Source: WAOL01 sp964399035
Lineage (GTDB): Archaea > Thermoproteota > Thermoprotei_A > Sulfolobales > NBVN01
Length of the DNA: 64,000 nt
Assembly: GCA_964399035.1 (NCBI GenBank)
Contig: CAYNPH010000037.1
Span: 1-64,000, forward strand
Direction: 5' to 3'
Shown here: positions 17,661 to 25,927 of the stretch, piece by piece
How positions within the stretch are numbered: the first letter of the stretch is position 1
Layout: each line of letters starts with the position of its first letter
Notes under the pieces: generated by a model
Database searches by the model: none
The model's input: the letters and a program-made list of their open reading frames with translations, nothing else
What the model was told of the DNA's origin: nothing
Program-made: the position numbers and the translations under genes

Positions 17661-18520
17661 GGTCCTTAACCCACGCCGTTTTTATTAAGGGATTCACCAC
17701 TTTTACTCCGCGGGCCGCAGGAATGCCCGGCACGCGTTGCGAGGCATTCACATCAAGTAAGTACTGGTTTAAGGTCGTCGCCTCGGGCTTCGTGAGGGGC
17801 GGTGACTTAAGCATCCTCAGCGACGCTTGGGTAGTTGGTTTAGGAACGGGCTTCACCACCTTCCCCAAGATACTAAGTGAGGTTGGGTCCGTGGAGGACG
17901 TGACGGGCGGTGCGCACGTGTTCCGAACGTATAACGTGTCCTTAAGCGGGAGGAAGGTCACGGTCGTTGTCTCGGCAGGCGGTAGCGGGTATGCTGAGGT
18001 GATCGTCGCCATGGCTAGTGAGCGGGGCGTGAAGGCTCTAATAGGTGTTGGGTTATGCGGCGCCTTAAGCGATGAGCTAAGCATCGGCGATGTAGTCATC
18101 CCTACAGGATCTGTTAGGGAGGACTGCCTCACCGACAGGTACGTGCCGCCGGGGTACCCCGCAACACCTGATTACGGTCTCCTGAAGGAGCTAGAGGAGA
18201 GCCTAAGGAGGTATGGCCTCAACCCCATACCCGGAACCATCGTGACCACCGCGTCTACCTTCACCGAGAGTAGGGAGTGGGCTGAAAACCACAGGAGGAG
18301 GGGCGTGCTCTGTGTGGAGTGCGAAGCCTCCGTAATCTTCACGCTAGCGCGCCTATGCAGGATACCCTCAGCCATAGCGTTAGTGGTGAGCGACTCCGTG
18401 ATTAAGGAGGAGGAAGCATTCACGGGAGGGGAGGCCCGCGCACGGATGAGGAGAACCCTAGAGCTGGTCACGCGCGCGGCGCTTGACGCTTCCGCCAGCT
18501 TTGCCGAACTAAGCCATTAA
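17657..18520 (+). CDS. Nucleoside phosphorylase (PNP/UDP family)
   Basis: Splits nucleosides to base and ribose-1-phosphate. VSAGGSGYAEVIVAMA, IGVGLCGALSDELSIGDVVIP and VECEASVIFTLARL (with the acidic ribose-binding residue) followed by VVSDSV mark the PNP_UDP_1 fold. ATG 17657 overlaps the previous stop by 4 bp. A second in-frame ATG at 17723 lies about 30 bp after a TATA-like TTTTTATTAA (17679-17688) and would give 265 residues, nearer the usual family length, so either start is possible. Base specificity (uridine or purine) is not resolved. Confidence 0.82.
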   Translation: MRSLTHAVFIKGFTTFTPRAAGMPGTRCEAFTSSKYWFKVVASGFVRGGDLSILSDAWVVGLGTGFTTFPKILSEVGSVEDVTGGAHVFRTYNVSLSGRKVTVVVSAGGSGYAEVIVAMASERGVKALIGVGLCGALSDELSIGDVVIPTGSVREDCLTDRYVPPGYPATPDYGLLKELEESLRRYGLNPIPGTIVTTASTFTESREWAENHRRRGVLCVECEASVIFTLARLCRIPSAIALVVSDSVIKEEEAFTGGEARARMRRTLELVTRAALDASASFAELSH

Positions 18521-18556
18521 GGCGGCGTCAGTAACTCCCGGAGAAGGCTCGGCGCA

Positions 18557-18604
18557 GCACCCGCCGTTAATTATTACCTCCGCGGAACCTGTATTAACGG
18601 GTGC
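18557..18604. promoter_or_regulatory. Interrupted 12-bp inverted repeat over the GH-A gene promoter
   Basis: The left arm GCACCC-gcc-GTTAAT (18557-18571) pairs with ATTAACGGGTGC (18593-18604), 12 bp with a 3-nt bulge and a 21-nt centre. It spans a TATA-like TTAATTATTA (18567-18576) and ends 4 bp before the TTG start, so it could be a dimeric operator or an RNA hairpin at the start codon. Confidence 0.4.
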
Positions 18605-18608
18605 GTAA

Positions 18609-20543
18609 TTGCCCGCGGTCAACTGGAGGAGGTTAGACAGGAAATTCGTCCTCGGCCTTAACTACTGGCCCAGAAAGGCCGGGCCGAGAATGTGGTTCAG
18701 GTGGGACACCGCGTCAATCGCCGAGGATCTAAGGATCATTAAGTCCTTGGGTGTTAGGGCGGTCAGGTTCTTCTTACTCCTCCAAGACATCGTTAACCCG
18801 CATGCCGAGCCCCACTCAGAGATCGTGGGTAGGGTAGCTGAGTTCCTCAAGCTACTGAAGGAGTACGGGCTGGAAGGATTCGCCACGGTACTCGTGGGGC
18901 ACATGAGCGGGAGGAACTGGGGCATACCCTTCCAGCCGAGGGAAGGTGTGTATACGCCTTCGTTCTTGAGGAGACTCGAGAGGTTCCTAGAAGCACTACT
19001 GAGCAACATAGGTGGCGAGTACCTAGAGCAGGTTAAGGCGTGGGTGCTCTCAAACGAACTAATGCTTTACGCGAAACCCCGCAGTACGGAGGAGTACTTA
19101 GGCTTTGTGAGCGCGGCGGTGAGGGCCATAAAGTCCCTCGACCCCGGGAAGCCCGTGGGCTTAGGGGACGTGGCGGGCCCGGGTACTGAGGCCCCTAACG
19201 CGGCACGCATATGCGACTACTGCGGGTACCACCTGTACTACTACGACGCCGACCCCGTGAGGCACGGGCTCGCGTACGCGTTCGCCACGGACCTCTACAG
19301 CATGGGCGGCAACGCCCCCGTGATCGCGGAGGAGGTGGGCTTCAGCAGCGCTCAGTTCAGCGACGGCGAGATAAGCAGGTTCCTTAGATCCGTGCTGGTC
19401 AGCATCCTAGCTAACGGTGCTTCAGGCGCCTTCATATGGTGCTTCAGTGACTTCGACCTAGACCATGAGGCGCCCTACCTGTGGAAGCCCTTCGAACTCC
19501 GCTTCGGCGTAGTCGATGCCCAGGGACGGCCGAAGGAGCAGGGCAGGGTGATTAAGGAGTTCTCAAAGCTACTGGAGGAGCTTGAGGGTCGTGGAATATA
19601 CCCCGAATTCGAGCCTCTGAAGGACCCGGTAACCATAGTGTACCCGGCCTTCACGTATGACGAAGTAATTGAGTTCGTGGGGTACGGCACCCAATTAGCG
19701 AGGGGCCCGGCACTCGAGGCATACACCGTGCTGAAGACCATGGGCATCAACCCGCTGGTACTGCCGGAGCACATGATTAGCGAGGCAACCCCGAAACCGG
19801 GGCTAGTGATGGTGCCGTCAACACCGACGCTCCTCTCAACAACGTGGAGGGTGCTCGAGAGGCTTGCTAGGGACGGTAGCACGCTGTATTATAGCTTCGT
19901 AAAGCACGCCCAGCACCCGCACGACTCCCCAACCCACCTCTGGCGTGAGTTATTCGGGGTGATCCCGGACGTGCCCGCAGGCTCGCCAGGAGCGCCCCCG
20001 CCAAGCAAGTTGCTAATCACTTACAGGAGGACGTACGAGTCACTCAGCGTACCTCAGGGAAAGGGGGACGTGCTGGGCTACCTATTCAAGCCAGTAGAGG
20101 CCAGCGTCATCGGCTTAGACTACCTCGGCAAGCCCCAAATATTCCTGCGGGAAATCGGTGAGGGTCACGCGGTACTCGCATCCGTCCCCCTCGAAGCACT
20201 GGCGTACGACGCCTTAAGGGCGGACACGTACAGAGGCGAGTTACTGAAAGCCTACGAAGTGCTGGTCAGGGTTGCGGGCATTAAACCACGCGTGATTCAG
20301 CGTTCCGAGGGCGAGGGGCTGGAGACCGTCGCGTGGGGAGGCGGCGGGGACGAGGTAGCGTTATTCATCATAAACCACTCACATAGGCACGTGGAATCAA
20401 GCCTAGAACTCGCGGGTGGTGAGGTAAGGTCCTTCGATGTCGTCGGGGCTCTAGGTAATGCACGTGCCCGCCCAGAGGGTACGGGTGTGTGGGTTAGCGT
20501 GGATGGTAAATCCTCCATAGTGCTCCTTGCTCGGCTTGACTAG
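18609..20543 (+). CDS. Clan GH-A glycoside hydrolase with GH42-like central domain
   Basis: A 644-residue protein without a signal peptide. Residues about 10-310 look like a (beta/alpha)8 barrel: LGLNYWP opens it, SNE (E150) is the likely acid/base and VIAEEVGFSS (E241/E242) holds the likely nucleophile. Residues about 340-480 resemble the amidotransferase-like trimerisation domain of GH42 beta-galactosidases (ALEAYTVLKTMGINPLVLPE), followed by a small beta domain. GH5-type mannanase or GH42-like glycosidase are both possible. Proximity to a GH38 mannosidase 14 kb on hints at mannoside use. Start TTG 18609. Confidence 0.72.
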   Translation: MPAVNWRRLDRKFVLGLNYWPRKAGPRMWFRWDTASIAEDLRIIKSLGVRAVRFFLLLQDIVNPHAEPHSEIVGRVAEFLKLLKEYGLEGFATVLVGHMSGRNWGIPFQPREGVYTPSFLRRLERFLEALLSNIGGEYLEQVKAWVLSNELMLYAKPRSTEEYLGFVSAAVRAIKSLDPGKPVGLGDVAGPGTEAPNAARICDYCGYHLYYYDADPVRHGLAYAFATDLYSMGGNAPVIAEEVGFSSAQFSDGEISRFLRSVLVSILANGASGAFIWCFSDFDLDHEAPYLWKPFELRFGVVDAQGRPKEQGRVIKEFSKLLEELEGRGIYPEFEPLKDPVTIVYPAFTYDEVIEFVGYGTQLARGPALEAYTVLKTMGINPLVLPEHMISEATPKPGLVMVPSTPTLLSTTWRVLERLARDGSTLYYSFVKHAQHPHDSPTHLWRELFGVIPDVPAGSPGAPPPSKLLITYRRTYESLSVPQGKGDVLGYLFKPVEASVIGLDYLGKPQIFLREIGEGHAVLASVPLEALAYDALRADTYRGELLKAYEVLVRVAGIKPRVIQRSEGEGLETVAWGGGGDEVALFIINHSHRHVESSLELAGGEVRSFDVVGALGNARARPEGTGVWVSVDGKSSIVLLARLD

Positions 20544-20560
20544 CTACCACGTTAATCGAG

Positions 20561-20606
20561 CTGTTCTAAATTTTTGAACAGGCCGTTCGTTCTTAAGCAA
20601 CGAACG
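20561..20606. promoter_or_regulatory. Two inverted repeats before the repeat surface protein
   Basis: CTGTTC and GAACAG (20561-20566, 20576-20581) flank a T-rich 9-nt loop and could end transcription of the preceding gene. Next, CGTTCGTT and AACGAACG (20584-20591, 20599-20606) form a perfect 8-bp dyad with a 7-nt spacer, directly before a TATA-like CATATATTTT (20611-20620). The second is a good operator candidate. Confidence 0.45.
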
Positions 20607-20672
20607 ATTACATATATTTTTATTGAATACATTTATCTAGAATGCTTTCAAGTCAAATATGTGGTGTGCGAC

Positions 20673-21986
20673 ATGGTCACGCGTGCTAAGGCACTTACGG
20701 CGGGACTGATAGTGGTTGGGATAGCACTAATGCTCTTCAGCGTAGGGCTAATGGGCAGTAATGGTGTGGTTGAGGCGGCGAAGGAACTCACGATAAGCAC
20801 GGTTAAGCTGGAGTCACTATACCACAACGCAAGCACAGGTAACCTAGACCTGAAGGTCACAGCAACAATAAAGAACCCGTCCAACGCCGACGTGAGGCTA
20901 GGGAACACGAAGTACTTCATGAGCGTCAACGGTGTTGAAGCCTCAAACGTCAATGGCCCGGACGCGATGGTAATACCTGCCCGGACCTCAAAGACCGTGA
21001 CCATCACCGCCACGCTGAACCCCAACGATAACGCAACGAGGGAGATGCTCAGGAACCTCTTCATAATTAAGGAAGCGACGATAGGGGTGGGCATGGTTGC
21101 CCAAGCACCCGTCGCGTGGTTCGGCGTCCTCCAATACGGCAGAGCCACGGTCGAGTTAAGCGGGAACACGACGCAGGAGATAGGCCCCATACTGGCGTCC
21201 CTAATCAGCGGTGGCCACATGATGGTTGCTGGCAGTAAGAACGCCTTCGACGTGGTAAGCACCGCCTGGTACGTTAACGACCATGAGGTAACTGAGGCTC
21301 AGCAGGGAGCTGAGGTTACGCTGAAGTTCAGAATCAGGGCTAACTCCGACCTAAACGGGTTTAAGGCGATGGCATGCATCGTGAGGGACAAAGCCCACGC
21401 GTTCGACATCATAGACACGTGTAAGGGGTACGTGCTAAACATGAGGAAAGGTGAGGAGAAGGAACTCTCGCTGTCGTTCGAGGTGAGGGACGTAAGCACC
21501 AACTGCCGCGGCTTCTACCTATCCGCTGGCAAGGAAGGAATGGGTGAGATCGGGGAGAGCACCATTGTTGAGGAGTACTACGCGATGCCTAACAAGTACC
21601 CGCCAAGGCTTAAGGTCAAGCCCGTGGACATGTTCCTAGTGGTTACTGGGGCGGGGTGGTACGTTAACGGCCAGGAAGTCACTAAGGTAAAGAAGAACAC
21701 GAACGTGGAAGCCAGAGTGTACTTGAGGGCGGTCGCCAATTCACACGATGTGAAAGTAGAGGTCTGCGTTAGGGCCGACTACAAGTACGTGCTCGACAAG
21801 AACGTCGCGTGCAGGACAGTGAGGGTGAGCCTCGATAAGGGGCAAACAACTACGGTGTCCTTAACCTTCAAGGCGGAGAAGCACTTCCTGCTCAGAGGGT
21901 ACTTCATAAAGGTGAAGATCTCGCAGTGGAGCTCATCAACCTGGGAGATGGGCAACCACTACCCGCCGAGGCTTAAGGTCAGCTAA
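20673..21986 (+). CDS. Membrane-anchored surface protein with LEA14-like domain and two tandem modules
   Basis: Starting at ATG 20673 the protein has 437 residues and opens with a membrane helix (AGLIVVGIALMLFSVGLMG). A longer frame from 20574 is open but would run through the TATA box and operator, so it is rejected. Residues about 40-170 resemble a LEA14/WHy beta-sandwich (ATIKNPSNADVRLGNTKYFM). Two related modules follow, each starting with AWYVNDHEVT or GWYVNGQEVT and ending YPPRLKV, with paired cysteines. Function unknown; an exported structural or adhesion role is an inference. Confidence 0.6.
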   Translation: MVTRAKALTAGLIVVGIALMLFSVGLMGSNGVVEAAKELTISTVKLESLYHNASTGNLDLKVTATIKNPSNADVRLGNTKYFMSVNGVEASNVNGPDAMVIPARTSKTVTITATLNPNDNATREMLRNLFIIKEATIGVGMVAQAPVAWFGVLQYGRATVELSGNTTQEIGPILASLISGGHMMVAGSKNAFDVVSTAWYVNDHEVTEAQQGAEVTLKFRIRANSDLNGFKAMACIVRDKAHAFDIIDTCKGYVLNMRKGEEKELSLSFEVRDVSTNCRGFYLSAGKEGMGEIGESTIVEEYYAMPNKYPPRLKVKPVDMFLVVTGAGWYVNGQEVTKVKKNTNVEARVYLRAVANSHDVKVEVCVRADYKYVLDKNVACRTVRVSLDKGQTTTVSLTFKAEKHFLLRGYFIKVKISQWSSSTWEMGNHYPPRLKVS

Positions 21987-22110
21987 GACTAGGTGCTAGC
22001 GCAAAGCGAGCGAGTTTTTCCCCACTTACGCATCCCCGAGCAGGCATGCATGCGCCTAGCGTGAGGTCAGCGCACCCGATTACGGGATGGGCTAGGGGCT
22101 CGATGAACAG

Positions 22111-22117
22111 TTTATAA
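22111..22117 (+). promoter_or_regulatory. TATA box of the D-aminoacylase-like gene
   Basis: TTTATAA, 25-34 bp before the candidate starts GTG 22142 and ATG 22151. The rest of the 155-bp gap from 21987 holds a GCATGCATGC palindrome (22044-22053) without an obvious role. Confidence 0.5.
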
Positions 22118-22141
22118 CCATTTACTCAGGAAGGACTCTTA

Positions 22142-23728
22142 GTGAGCGGCATGCTTGACTTAATAATTAAGGGCGGGGTCATCATCGACGGTTCCGGCGC
22201 GCCCCCATTCAAGGCCGACGTAGGGATCAGCGGGAACACCATAGCTAAGGTCGGGGACCTAAGCGGGGAGCGTTGCGAGGAGGTAATCGATGCACGCGAC
22301 CTGGTGGTGGCGCCGGGTTTCATAGACCCGCACAACCACAGCGACCTAAGCATATTTGCGGACCCCGCCGCCAGGAACTACGTTGCTCAAGGCGTGACGA
22401 CGTTAGTTGTGGGGAACTGCGGGTCATCCCCCGCACCGGTAACCGACGTGAATAGGGAGGCGATCCACGAGCTGCTGTGGGGTGAGGCCTCCAAGTCAGT
22501 CCCGATTAAGTGGTCGTCCTTTAGCGAGTACCTCGCGGAGCTCGAGGGGTTGAGGAAGTCGGTGAATGTCGTTGCGTTGGTTGGGCACGGAACCGTGAGG
22601 GCAGCTGTGATGGGTTGCGAGGCCAGGGAAGCGACGGATCGTGAGGTGCGGGAGATGGAGGCCCTCGCCACCGAGGCGATGGAGGCTGGCGCGGCCGGGA
22701 TGTCCCTGGGTCTGATGTATGTTCCTGGAATGTATGCTGGGAGGGAGGAACTGATTAGGCTCGCTAAGGTCGTGGGTAAGTACGGCGGCGTCCTAGCCAC
22801 CCACATGAGGAACGAGGGCGCGGGCCTCATAGAGTCGGTGATTGAGGTGATCAGCATAGCTAGGGAGGCGGGGGCAGCGTTAGAGATATCGCACCTGAAG
22901 GCCGCGGGGAGAAGTAACTGGGGCTTAGCTAGGAAAGCGCTAACCCTAATAGAGTACTACGCATGGAGGGGCATGGACGTAAGCGCCGACGCATACCCGT
23001 ACGACGCGTCATCAACGTTCCTCTCAGCCCTCCTCCCAGGATGGGTCAGGGCTGGAGGTGCTGAGGCCCTCCTACGCAGGCTCAAGGAACCCGACACGAT
23101 CGAGCGCCTAAGGAAGGAGTTGAAGGCCGGATTAATGGGTGAGAGGTTCATCAAGTGGGGGGACGTGATAATATCGTCCTCGCCATCCATGAGAGAACTC
23201 GAGGGCTTAAGCCTGATTGACGCGGCACGCGAGTTAGGCGTAGACCCCCTCTCAGCCGCGGTGGAGGTGCTCACGGCGGATAAGGGCTTGACGGAGGTCA
23301 TCATCAAGGCGATGGATCCTGAGGAAGTCGCTGAAGTCATAGCGCACCCGCTGGTGGCTGTGGGGAGCGACGGCCTAGTGATCCCGGAACCTAAGGGGAA
23401 GCCCCACCCAAGATCCTACGGCACGTTCCCAAGGGTGCTGGGTAGGTTGGTTAGGGAGCGCAAGGTGATGAGCCTACCTGAGGCGGTGAGGAAGATGACG
23501 TCATTGCCTGCGAGGAAGTTCGGGCTCCTTGACAGGGGCCTCATAAGGCCGGGAATGAAGGCAGACGTAGTCGTGTTTGACCCAATAGTAATTAACGACA
23601 CCGCAACCTACGAGGAACCCGTGAGGAAGCCGGAGGGCGTAGTGCACGTCGTAGTTAACGGTGAGCCGGTACTCGTGAACGGCGAGCACACCAGTAGGAA
23701 GCCAGGGATGTTAGTGAGGCGTGATTAA
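22142..23728 (+). CDS. N-acyl-D-amino-acid deacylase family amidohydrolase
   Basis: A 528-residue amidohydrolase-superfamily enzyme that would remove acyl groups from N-acyl-amino acids. LIIKGGVIIDGSGAPPFKAD opens the small beta domain; VVAPGFIDPHNHSD carries the HxH metal pair; VTTLVVGNCGSSPAP and SDAYPYDASSTFLSALLPGW are diagnostic for D-aminoacylases; the C-terminal VVFDP and TYEEPVRKPEGV close the beta domain. GTG 22142 is used; ATG 22151 is equally plausible. It converges with the GNAT gene, which ends 28 bp away. Confidence 0.85.
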   Translation: MSGMLDLIIKGGVIIDGSGAPPFKADVGISGNTIAKVGDLSGERCEEVIDARDLVVAPGFIDPHNHSDLSIFADPAARNYVAQGVTTLVVGNCGSSPAPVTDVNREAIHELLWGEASKSVPIKWSSFSEYLAELEGLRKSVNVVALVGHGTVRAAVMGCEAREATDREVREMEALATEAMEAGAAGMSLGLMYVPGMYAGREELIRLAKVVGKYGGVLATHMRNEGAGLIESVIEVISIAREAGAALEISHLKAAGRSNWGLARKALTLIEYYAWRGMDVSADAYPYDASSTFLSALLPGWVRAGGAEALLRRLKEPDTIERLRKELKAGLMGERFIKWGDVIISSSPSMRELEGLSLIDAARELGVDPLSAAVEVLTADKGLTEVIIKAMDPEEVAEVIAHPLVAVGSDGLVIPEPKGKPHPRSYGTFPRVLGRLVRERKVMSLPEAVRKMTSLPARKFGLLDRGLIRPGMKADVVVFDPIVINDTATYEEPVRKPEGVVHVVVNGEPVLVNGEHTSRKPGMLVRRD

Positions 23729-23756
23729 GCAGTTGCTTACCACGTCACCGCTGACC

Positions 23757-24800
23757 TCACCACCTGTCAATAACGCTCACGTGAATGACCTCACGCCCCT
23801 CTGGCCTTCTCGGGGTTCCCAACTGCTCAAGGTACTTAATCATGAATACTTCATCGCTCTCAACACGCTCCGCCCCAGCGCGTTTCAAGGCGTTCAGCGC
23901 CGGGTGGTCATCAGGTAAGTCAACCGTCATGCTGGACAGCCCCTTACCCAGTACCCTCTCCGCAACACGTCTTAACGCGCTAACACAACTCACGTCGTCA
24001 ATACACGGTAGTTCCTTAAGGTAAGCGTCCTCCCTGCCCTTCATGCCTCTTAAGTCACTCTCCCTCCACGTAGTTAACGCGTAGTAAGCTACGACGTTAC
24101 CTGAACGTGACTCACATACCTCTATGTCCTCAGGGTTGCTGTGGAACCACGTGTAGTGGGGGTTCCGCTTAAGCACCCTACCCCAGTACTTATCGGACCT
24201 CCTAACAACGTAGGCATGAGTTCTCGAGAACTCCTCATACAATTCGCTCAGCGGTTTTGGGTCCCTCGGCACGTACCAGCTCAGCGACTCACTACCCTCA
24301 CCAACGCCTAGCAACGTCCTTAAGCACTCCTCGCCACATGAGAGCTTCGCAGGCTTCCATACCCCCTCGAACCCCAGCTTAAGGTAGATCCTGTGGGCAA
24401 CGCTTCCCGCACCTGCGAAGAGCGCAGTAGCACTTAAACCAAGCACTTCCTTAACGTGGTTTAACATGTAACTCAGGAGTAGCTTAGCTAGACCGCGGCC
24501 CCTGAACTGCGGCGAGGTGCCCACGTTAGCGATGCCGGCAACCCTAAGTGTCTCTCCACTTCCCAGCGTGAGGTCCCTAATGACTACCTGGACGGCGCTC
24601 GCGGGCTCCTCGCCCACGTAGGCTATGTAGGCCTTCCCCTCACCCACGCCCTCATCCTCCTCAGCGATTAAGCGCATGCGCTCAGGCGTCATGCCCGCGT
24701 AGCGGAAGGAGTTGAATGCGGAATTAATCACCGCCACTAAGTCCTCGGAGCAATCGGTACTTAGCGGCGAGCACACCCTCACTTCAACCATCGCTCCCAA
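23757..24800 (-). CDS. GNAT-family acetyltransferase with Eis-like C-terminal region
   Basis: A 347-residue protein. VGTSPQFRGRGLAKLLLSYM (about residues 92-111) is the acetyl-CoA pyrophosphate loop (Q/RxxGxG/A) and LGFEGVW the closing beta-bulge. The remaining 180 residues form a second domain, as in two-domain Eis-like acetyltransferases. Substrate unknown. The TTG at 24800 and the ATG at 24791 are both possible; the latter gives MVEVRVC and a more usual N-terminus. Confidence 0.78.
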   Translation of the reverse strand: MGAMVEVRVCSPLSTDCSEDLVAVINSAFNSFRYAGMTPERMRLIAEEDEGVGEGKAYIAYVGEEPASAVQVVIRDLTLGSGETLRVAGIANVGTSPQFRGRGLAKLLLSYMLNHVKEVLGLSATALFAGAGSVAHRIYLKLGFEGVWKPAKLSCGEECLRTLLGVGEGSESLSWYVPRDPKPLSELYEEFSRTHAYVVRRSDKYWGRVLKRNPHYTWFHSNPEDIEVCESRSGNVVAYYALTTWRESDLRGMKGREDAYLKELPCIDDVSCVSALRRVAERVLGKGLSSMTVDLPDDHPALNALKRAGAERVESDEVFMIKYLEQLGTPRRPEGREVIHVSVIDRW

Positions 24801-24865
24801 GCACCCTCATGAGATCCTCACTGCTGACCCCTAATTACGGTGAGGGCCTTTACTTAGGGGCTGGG

Positions 24866-24880
24866 TTAGTAAGTTACTAA
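24866..24880. promoter_or_regulatory. 15-bp perfect palindrome upstream of the Dpp ATPase genes
   Basis: TTAGTAA-G-TTACTAA, about 18 bp before a TATA-like CTTTATTTTT (24898-24907). A near-copy with two mismatches lies at 28180-28194 before the other half of the transporter. A GC-rich 6-bp hairpin (24930-24946) sits in the leader between TATA and start. Confidence 0.5.
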
Positions 24881-24972
24881 ATCTAATTACAGCAATTCTT
24901 TATTTTTCAAGTAAATTACGTTTCCCGGCGCCCGGGCCAGCCGGGCTTCCCAACGATTTGGGGGAGTAAGCG

Positions 24973-25926
24973 TTGACGTTGCTTGAGGTCAAGGACCTGC
25001 ACGTGCATTACAGGACGCTGAAGGGGGTAGTCAGGGCTGTTGAGGGAGTCACCTTCGAGTTAGGGAGGGGTGAGGCTTTAGGAATAGGTGGTGAGTCCGG
25101 GTGCGGTAAGTCGACCCTTGCTTTCGCGCTCATGAAGCTGGTCCCTCCTCCCGGCAGGATCGTTAAGGGTAAGGTCATCCTAGACGGGAAGGACTTGACG
25201 GGGCTACCGGAGGACACCCTTAGGAAGGAAGTGCGGTGGAAGGAAGTAAGCATGGTTTTCCAGGGAGCGATGAACGCGTTATGCCCGGTCTTCACCATAG
25301 GTGATCAGCTTGCTGGACCGCTAATGTATCATCAGGGGATGAGCAGGAAGGAAGCGTTGGAGAGAGCCGCTAGGGCCCTAGAGATGGTTGGGCTGCATCC
25401 CGACATGCTGAGGAGGTACCCTCACGAGTTGTCGGGGGGTCAGAAGCAGAGGGTGGTGATAGCTATGGCGATACTGCTGAATCCTAAGCTAATAATAGCT
25501 GACGAGCCCACCACTGCCCTCGACGTGATCGTGCAGGCGCAGATAATGAACCTATTCAAGAAACTTAAGAAGGAGCTGTCATCATCCCTTGTCTTCATAA
25601 CGCACGACCTCAGCCTCATAGCCGACATAGCGGATAAGGTAGCGATAATGTACGGGGGTAAGTTAGTGGAGTTCGGGCCAGCGGAGGAGGTCTTCATAGA
25701 GCCGAAGCACCCCTACACTCACTTACTCCTGTCAAGCATACCTAGGATAGACAGGAGGACTAAGCTAACGTGGATCCCCGGGACCCCGCCCGATCTAAGG
25801 AACCCGCCGCCTGGGTGTAGGTTCTGGCCCAGGTGCCCGCACGCCATGGACATATGTAAGAGGGAGGAACCACCCATAGTGGAGTTAGGGCGGGGTCATA
25901 GGGTGCTCTGCCACCTATACGCTTGA
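24973..25926 (+). CDS. Dpp/Opp-type ABC transporter ATP-binding protein 1
   Basis: A 317-residue ATPase of the peptide/nickel/oligosaccharide importer family: Walker A GESGCGKST, signature LSGGQKQRVVIAMA, Walker B LIIADEPTTALDV, switch His ITHDLSL. The C-terminal extension with GCRFWPRCPHAMDIC is the cysteine-bearing OppD/DppD tail. Pairs with the next ATPase; the matching permeases and binding protein begin 1.2 kb downstream after an opposite-strand gene. Start TTG 24973. Confidence 0.92.
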   Translation: MTLLEVKDLHVHYRTLKGVVRAVEGVTFELGRGEALGIGGESGCGKSTLAFALMKLVPPPGRIVKGKVILDGKDLTGLPEDTLRKEVRWKEVSMVFQGAMNALCPVFTIGDQLAGPLMYHQGMSRKEALERAARALEMVGLHPDMLRRYPHELSGGQKQRVVIAMAILLNPKLIIADEPTTALDVIVQAQIMNLFKKLKKELSSSLVFITHDLSLIADIADKVAIMYGGKLVEFGPAEEVFIEPKHPYTHLLLSSIPRIDRRTKLTWIPGTPPDLRNPPPGCRFWPRCPHAMDICKREEPPIVELGRGHRVLCHLYA

Positions 25927-25927
25927 G

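Noticed and set aside
20574..20672. In-frame N-terminal extension of the surface protein
   Set aside because: The extension contains an inverted repeat and TATA box, and the membrane helix begins only after ATG 20673.
22044..22053. GCATGCATGC palindrome before the D-aminoacylase gene
   Set aside because: Simple alternating repeat, about 60 bp from the TATA box, without a second copy.
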